A DNA stretch of 64,000 nucleotides from Phormidesmis sp963789215 (GTDB taxonomy: Bacteria > Cyanobacteriota > Cyanobacteriia > Phormidesmidales > Phormidesmidaceae), in contig CAWBJY010000002.1 of NCBI GenBank assembly GCA_963789215.1, forward strand, positions 372,001 to 436,000, written 5' to 3'. Of the stretch, positions 59,957-64,000 are shown one piece after another. Position numbers and translations under genes: made by a program. The notes below the pieces were generated by a model, which saw only the letters and a list, made by a program, of their open reading frames with translations, searched no databases and had not been told where the DNA came from. Each line of letters starts with the position of its first letter. Within the stretch, counting starts at the first letter, position 1.

Positions 59957-62900
59957 CTAAACCGACGGCGGTGTAGACGATGAGACATCCTCGGCAGTGT
60001 TACTAGCTGAGCCGTTGGCCGAACCACTTGCTAATTCGCTAACTGAACCACCTGCGAAGCCGCTAACCGAACCGCTAACTGGGCTACTCCCTAAGGGTGC
60101 GGGCGCAAAGCCCGTTGGCGTTGCCTCTACCGGCGTTGCAGTTATTCCGGCTGGAATTGCCTGCTTCTCCTCAGTTGGCGCAGGCTCGTCTCTCGAAACC
60201 GATTCGTAAGTAGGTCGAGAAGGTGTCCTGCGGTTGCCCACGTCGGCCATCAGGTCCACCTCACTGTCGCGGCTAGTACCGTCCTCCTGTGTCTCCAGCT
60301 TGTGCACCGCAATGTCTAAACACAGCGACTGAAGCTCACGCATCAACACCTTGAAGGACTCAGGCGTTCCCGGACGAGGAATCGCTTTACCCTTCACGAT
60401 CGCGTTCAAAGCTTCATTTCGACCCTGCATATCGTCAGACTTCACCGTCAGCAGTTCCTGCAAGGTATAAGCCGCACCGAATGCTTCTAGCGCCCATACC
60501 TCCATTTCACCGAAGCGCTGACCGCCCTGCTGAGCTTTACCACCCAGTGGCTGCTGCGTTACAAGCGAGTAAGGCCCTGTAGAACGGGCGTGAATTTTGT
60601 CGTCTACTAGGTGAACCAGCTTTAGCATGTAGGCTTGACCGACCGTTACCGGCTGGTCAAACGGTTCGCCAGAGCGACCATCGTAGAGCTGAATCTTTCC
60701 AGGATTTTCAGGATCGAATATCCAATCTTTTCCGGTCGCTTCACGAGCGTCCTGCAACATACCGTGAGTTGTCTCCATAGAAGCTTCCTCACCGTACATC
60801 TCGTCAAACGGCGTGATCTTATAGCGCATATTCAGGTTTTGCCCAGCCCAGCCCAGCAGGCATTCAAATACCTGGCCTACGTTCATCCGCGAAGGTACGC
60901 CCAGCGGGTTAAGTGCGATGTCGATGGGCGTGCCATCGGGTAGATAGGGCATATCCTCTACTGGCAAAATCCGGGAGATAATCCCTTTGTTGCCATGGCG
61001 ACCCGCCATCTTATCACCCACCTGAATCTTGCGCTTTTGAGCTACATAGACGCGAACCACCATGTTTGCACCCGGCGGTAGCTCGTCACCTTGCTCGCGA
61101 GTAAAGACGCGCACGTCAACGACGCGGCCTTTCTCCCCGTTAGGGACTCTTAGTGAGTTATCGCGCACGTCTCGCGCTTTCTCCCCAAAGATTGCTCGCA
61201 GCAGCTTTTCTTCAGGCGGCTGGTCAGATTCACCTTTAGGCGTGACCTTACCTACCAAGATGTCGCCAGAACTTACCCAGGCACCAATGCGGATGATGCC
61301 AGTCTCGTCGAGCTGGCGCAGCGCATCTTCACCTACGTTAGGAATTTCACGAGTAATTTCTTCAGGCCCTAGCTTGGTTTGCCGTGCCTCAATCTCGTAC
61401 TTCTCGATGTGGATAGAGGTATAGATGTCTTCGTAAACCAGTCGCTCGCTGAGCAGGATGGCGTCCTCGTAGTTGTAGCCCTCCCAAGGCATGTAGGTAA
61501 TCAGCACGTTTTGGCCAAGCGCAATTTCGCCGCCCTCCGTGGCTGAACCGTCGGCCATGGGTTGGCCAGAAACAACTTGATCACCCTCAAATACAATCGG
61601 ACGCTGGTTCAAGCAGGTGTCCTGATTAGAGCGCTGATACTTTTGCAGTTCGTACTTATGCTCTTTCCCCTCAGGGTCGCGCACCTTGATCCAGTTCGCA
61701 TCAACAAAAGTTACTACTCCGTCCGTCTGGCTAATAATGACCATTCTGGAGTCACGAGCTGCTTGCGCCTCTAGTCCCGTACCCACTAATGGACGCTCAG
61801 GCCGTAGCAAAGGCACCGCCTGCCGCTGCATGTTCGACCCCATCAGGGCGCGGTTGGCGTCGTCATGCTCTAAGAATGGAATTAGCGAGGTTGCAACCGA
61901 AATAATCTGCACAGGCGAAACGGCAACATAGTCCACCTCTACCGGCGCAGTAACCGTAAAGTCCTGGCGATAGCGCACCGGTACGGTTTCACCCAAAATA
62001 TTATTGTCGGCATCAATTGGCACATCACCAGGAGCCACGCGTAAATCGTCTTCTTCGTCAGCCGTCATATAGACCGCTGGTTTGTCCTTAATGATTTGGC
62101 CGTTCACGACTGGGAAGAAAGGCGTCTCAATAAAGCCGAAGTCGTTGACTCTCGCGTGAGTAGCCAACGAGCCAATTAGACCTGCGTTAGGTCCTTCAGG
62201 CGTTTCAATGGGACAAATCCGACCGTGGTGCGAAGGGTGAATGTCTCGGACGGCAAAGCCTGCTCGCTCACGAGTGAGTCCACCTGGCCCAAGCGCACTG
62301 ATTCTACGCTTGTGGGTTAGCTCAGCTAGCGGATTAGTCTGATCCATGAACTGAGACAGCTGACTAGATCCAAAGAATTCCTTAATAGCGGCAACCAAAG
62401 GCTTGGGGTTCACCAGCGAAGCAGGAGTCAAAGAATCTGCATCAGATACTGTCATCCGCTCGCGAATAATTCGCTCTAGCCGGTTGAGTCCAACGCGCAC
62501 TTGGTTTTGTAACAGCTCTCCCACAGAGCGCACCCGGCGGTTACCCAAGTGGTCAATGTCATCAGGGTTGCCGATGTCAAATTCGAGATTGATCAAGTAG
62601 TCAATCGCAGACACAATGTCTTGCGGTGTGAGTACACGAGTGGCCTCTGGAATATTTAGGCGCAGTTTGCGGTTGAGCTTGTGACGACCCACCTTGCCCA
62701 AGTCATAGCGCTTGGGATCGAAAAATCGAGAGTCTAGTAGCTGCTGACCACCATTTACAGTAGGCGGCTCACCGGGACGCAGCTTGCGGTATAGCTCCAA
62801 TAAAGCTTCTTCTTCGCTGAACTGACCTTCTTTTTCAATCGTTTTTTGAAAGTACTCAGGGTGACGCAGCGAGTCAAAGATTTCGCCGTCGCTTAGACCT

Positions 62901-63505
62901 AGCGCTTTGAGCAACACCTGTGCAGACAGCTTGCGAGTTTTGTCAATTCGCACCCAAACTAGGTCGTTTTTATCCGTCTCAAACTTCAGCCACGCGCCTC
63001 GGTTCGGAATCAGGTTCGCGGTGTATGTCCGGCGACCGTGCTTATCGGTTTCTGCCTTGTAGTAAACACCAGGGCTACGAACGATTTGGTTCACAATGAC
63101 GCGCTCAGCACCGTTGATGATGAACGTACCGCGATCGGTCATTAACGGCAGGTCGCCGATGAACACCTCTTGCTCTTTAATTTCTCCCGTTTCCTTGTTA
63201 ATCAGGCGGGTAGGAACGTACATTTGTACTGAGTATGTGCTGTCCCGCCGCTTGGCTTCGTCTACCGAGTATTTAGGTGCCTTTAGTCGGTAGTCTTTAC
63301 CTAAAAAGTGCAGCTCTAGCTTACCGGTGTAATCCGTAATAGGCGAGAAGCTTTCTAGCTCTTCGACTAACCCTTCTCCTAAAAACCAGCGGAAACTGGC
63401 TCGTTGGATTTCCACTAAGTCAGGCAGTAGGTGCGTAGGCGTGGTGTTAAGCGCAGCAGGGGTCGTTGCAGTCGCGTCAATGGTAGCTAGAGTAGAGTCA
63501 GTCAT
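59957..63505 (-). CDS. rpoB: RNA polymerase beta subunit
   Basis: The product has 1182 residues from ATG 63505 (MTDSTLATIDATATT), with GAGGAAACGC directly upstream; a TTG at 63517 would add four residues. The main features are present: LPDLVEIQRASFRWFLGEGL, fork and rifampicin region FGSSQLSQFMDQTNPLAELT and KRRISALGPGGLTRERAGFA, then IETPEGPNAGLIGSLA and GDKMAGRHGNKGIISRILP. The C-terminal clamp ends with FGEMEVWALEAFGAAYTLQE. About 80 extra residues follow, rich in Ser/Gly/Ala and Pro, with a repetitive GSVSGFAGGSVSELASGS-like stretch. This tail is longer than in the RpoB proteins I know. First gene of the operon. Confidence 0.98.
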   Translation of the reverse strand: MTDSTLATIDATATTPAALNTTPTHLLPDLVEIQRASFRWFLGEGLVEELESFSPITDYTGKLELHFLGKDYRLKAPKYSVDEAKRRDSTYSVQMYVPTRLINKETGEIKEQEVFIGDLPLMTDRGTFIINGAERVIVNQIVRSPGVYYKAETDKHGRRTYTANLIPNRGAWLKFETDKNDLVWVRIDKTRKLSAQVLLKALGLSDGEIFDSLRHPEYFQKTIEKEGQFSEEEALLELYRKLRPGEPPTVNGGQQLLDSRFFDPKRYDLGKVGRHKLNRKLRLNIPEATRVLTPQDIVSAIDYLINLEFDIGNPDDIDHLGNRRVRSVGELLQNQVRVGLNRLERIIRERMTVSDADSLTPASLVNPKPLVAAIKEFFGSSQLSQFMDQTNPLAELTHKRRISALGPGGLTRERAGFAVRDIHPSHHGRICPIETPEGPNAGLIGSLATHARVNDFGFIETPFFPVVNGQIIKDKPAVYMTADEEDDLRVAPGDVPIDADNNILGETVPVRYRQDFTVTAPVEVDYVAVSPVQIISVATSLIPFLEHDDANRALMGSNMQRQAVPLLRPERPLVGTGLEAQAARDSRMVIISQTDGVVTFVDANWIKVRDPEGKEHKYELQKYQRSNQDTCLNQRPIVFEGDQVVSGQPMADGSATEGGEIALGQNVLITYMPWEGYNYEDAILLSERLVYEDIYTSIHIEKYEIEARQTKLGPEEITREIPNVGEDALRQLDETGIIRIGAWVSSGDILVGKVTPKGESDQPPEEKLLRAIFGEKARDVRDNSLRVPNGEKGRVVDVRVFTREQGDELPPGANMVVRVYVAQKRKIQVGDKMAGRHGNKGIISRILPVEDMPYLPDGTPIDIALNPLGVPSRMNVGQVFECLLGWAGQNLNMRYKITPFDEMYGEEASMETTHGMLQDAREATGKDWIFDPENPGKIQLYDGRSGEPFDQPVTVGQAYMLKLVHLVDDKIHARSTGPYSLVTQQPLGGKAQQGGQRFGEMEVWALEAFGAAYTLQELLTVKSDDMQGRNEALNAIVKGKAIPRPGTPESFKVLMRELQSLCLDIAVHKLETQEDGTSRDSEVDLMADVGNRRTPSRPTYESVSRDEPAPTEEKQAIPAGITATPVEATPTGFAPAPLGSSPVSGSVSGFAGGSVSELASGSANGSASNTAEDVSSSTPPSV

Positions 63506-64000
63506 GCGTTTCCTCAAAAAGTCGCGCCGGGCAGGGCAAGCGTTTGGACGGCAGAGTAGTCGGGATCTTTGAAAACAGGAGCTTGTAGTTTGATTACATC
63601 GGGGGCAGATACACTAAGGGACGGAGGCAAACTGAGTATAGAAAGACATTTTTTAGGGTTTGTAAGGTTCGTTGCCAAAGCAATTGATAGCTTAGCTGCA
63701 CTAGATTTTGCCGCTAACGATGAAAGTAGCAGGCTTAAGCGGTACTCAAATCGAGGAACTTTCCCCCTGATTTGCTCCTGTTAAGAATTGTAAAGTTGCT
63801 AGCAAAGTAAAAAGAAGATTCGGAAGAATTCAAGAGTAAGCTCAGTGAATAGTGAATCGATGTAAGGGAAGAAGGTTTGATTGGCTAGGCCTAGGTCACG
63901 AACCTTGACCCTTGCTACACCAGTAGCAGAGCCGCTTTATCTATTCGGAGCAATCGATGAGCAGACGCGGAAAATACAAAAGCAAATTTTGATATATTTT
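63506..64000. other. Gene-free region upstream of rpoB
   Basis: No convincing gene is seen to the window edge, though the open frames on the plus strand read over rpoB leader sequence. A possible -10 (TATACT on the minus strand, 63635-63640) lies 130 bp upstream of the rpoB ATG, but the best -35 candidate (CTTACA) is 20 bp away, so the promoter is uncertain. A small hairpin TGCTAC/GTAGCA lies at 63913-63928. Confidence 0.5.

Noticed and set aside
1..64000. CRISPR array, prophage, insertion sequence or integrase
   Set aside because: No regular repeat-spacer array, no transposase or integrase frame and no long terminal inverted repeats were found; the tandem repeats are too short and contiguous.

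Overview
This window is a chromosomal segment of a cyanobacterium. Direct evidence: genes for photosystem II subunits PsbI and Psb30, Rubisco accumulation factor Raf1 and a CpcS/CpeS-type phycobilin lyase; the cyanobacterial split of RNA polymerase beta' into rpoC1 and rpoC2; a cyanobacteria-type DUF3769 outer-membrane protein; and a very high density of the octamer GCGATCGC (HIP1) on both strands. MAA genes, no heterocyst genes and moderate GC fit a marine or mat-forming filamentous or unicellular lineage; the genus cannot be fixed from this sequence alone.

Layout. 1-3147: mycosporine-like amino acid (sunscreen) operon mysA-mysB-mysC on the minus strand, mysC cut by the window edge. 3623-9722: two tandem MscS-like channels and a heterodimeric ABC exporter. 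9990-10316: a small secreted protein made of 18-residue repeats. 10445-16642: mutS, a small membrane protein, a Ser/Thr kinase with SH3 domains, recR with an apparent AUU start, and a small conserved gene. 16701-18061: raf1 and tRNA-Ala(GGC). 18164-24131: a nucleotide-sugar epimerase, pnp, tpiA and a diguanylate cyclase. 24604-31000: TPR protein, ruvB (frame-disrupted N-terminus), an SDR protein, hemE, a phycobilin lyase and a hypothetical protein. 31080-41095: DUF3769 protein, psbI, truB, DUF1400 hydrolase, ligA, histidine kinase. 41085-46652: hisIE, hemL, HEAT protein, LapA-like protein, ABC ATPase, cobO. 46770-53594: CPBP protease, Ser-rich membrane protein, GT9 glycosyltransferase, ispD, psb30, a cysteine-cluster protein, and a two-gene (split) UPF0016/GDT1 Mn exporter. 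53929-63505: rpoB-rpoC1-rpoC2.

Functional themes: tetrapyrrole supply (hemL, hemE, cobO, phycobilin lyase), photosystem and Rubisco assembly (psbI, psb30, raf1, Mn export), DNA repair (mutS, recR, ruvB, ligA), RNA metabolism (pnp, rpo genes, truB, tRNA) and envelope biology (DUF3769, ABC exporter, GT9, MscS).

The most unusual observations are: (1) a C7-cyclitol synthase in the MAA operon whose substrate-binding loop departs from the classical demethyl-4-deoxygadusol synthase and which carries an extra helical N-terminal region of about 185 residues; (2) a repeated pattern of 11-16 bp tandem duplications (mostly 15 bp) lying on or just after stop codons of many unrelated genes, several of which multiply the in-frame stop; (3) the 18-residue repeat secreted protein; (4) the AUU start of recR; (5) the frame-split N-terminus of ruvB; and (6) interleaved inverted repeats after the TPR gene.
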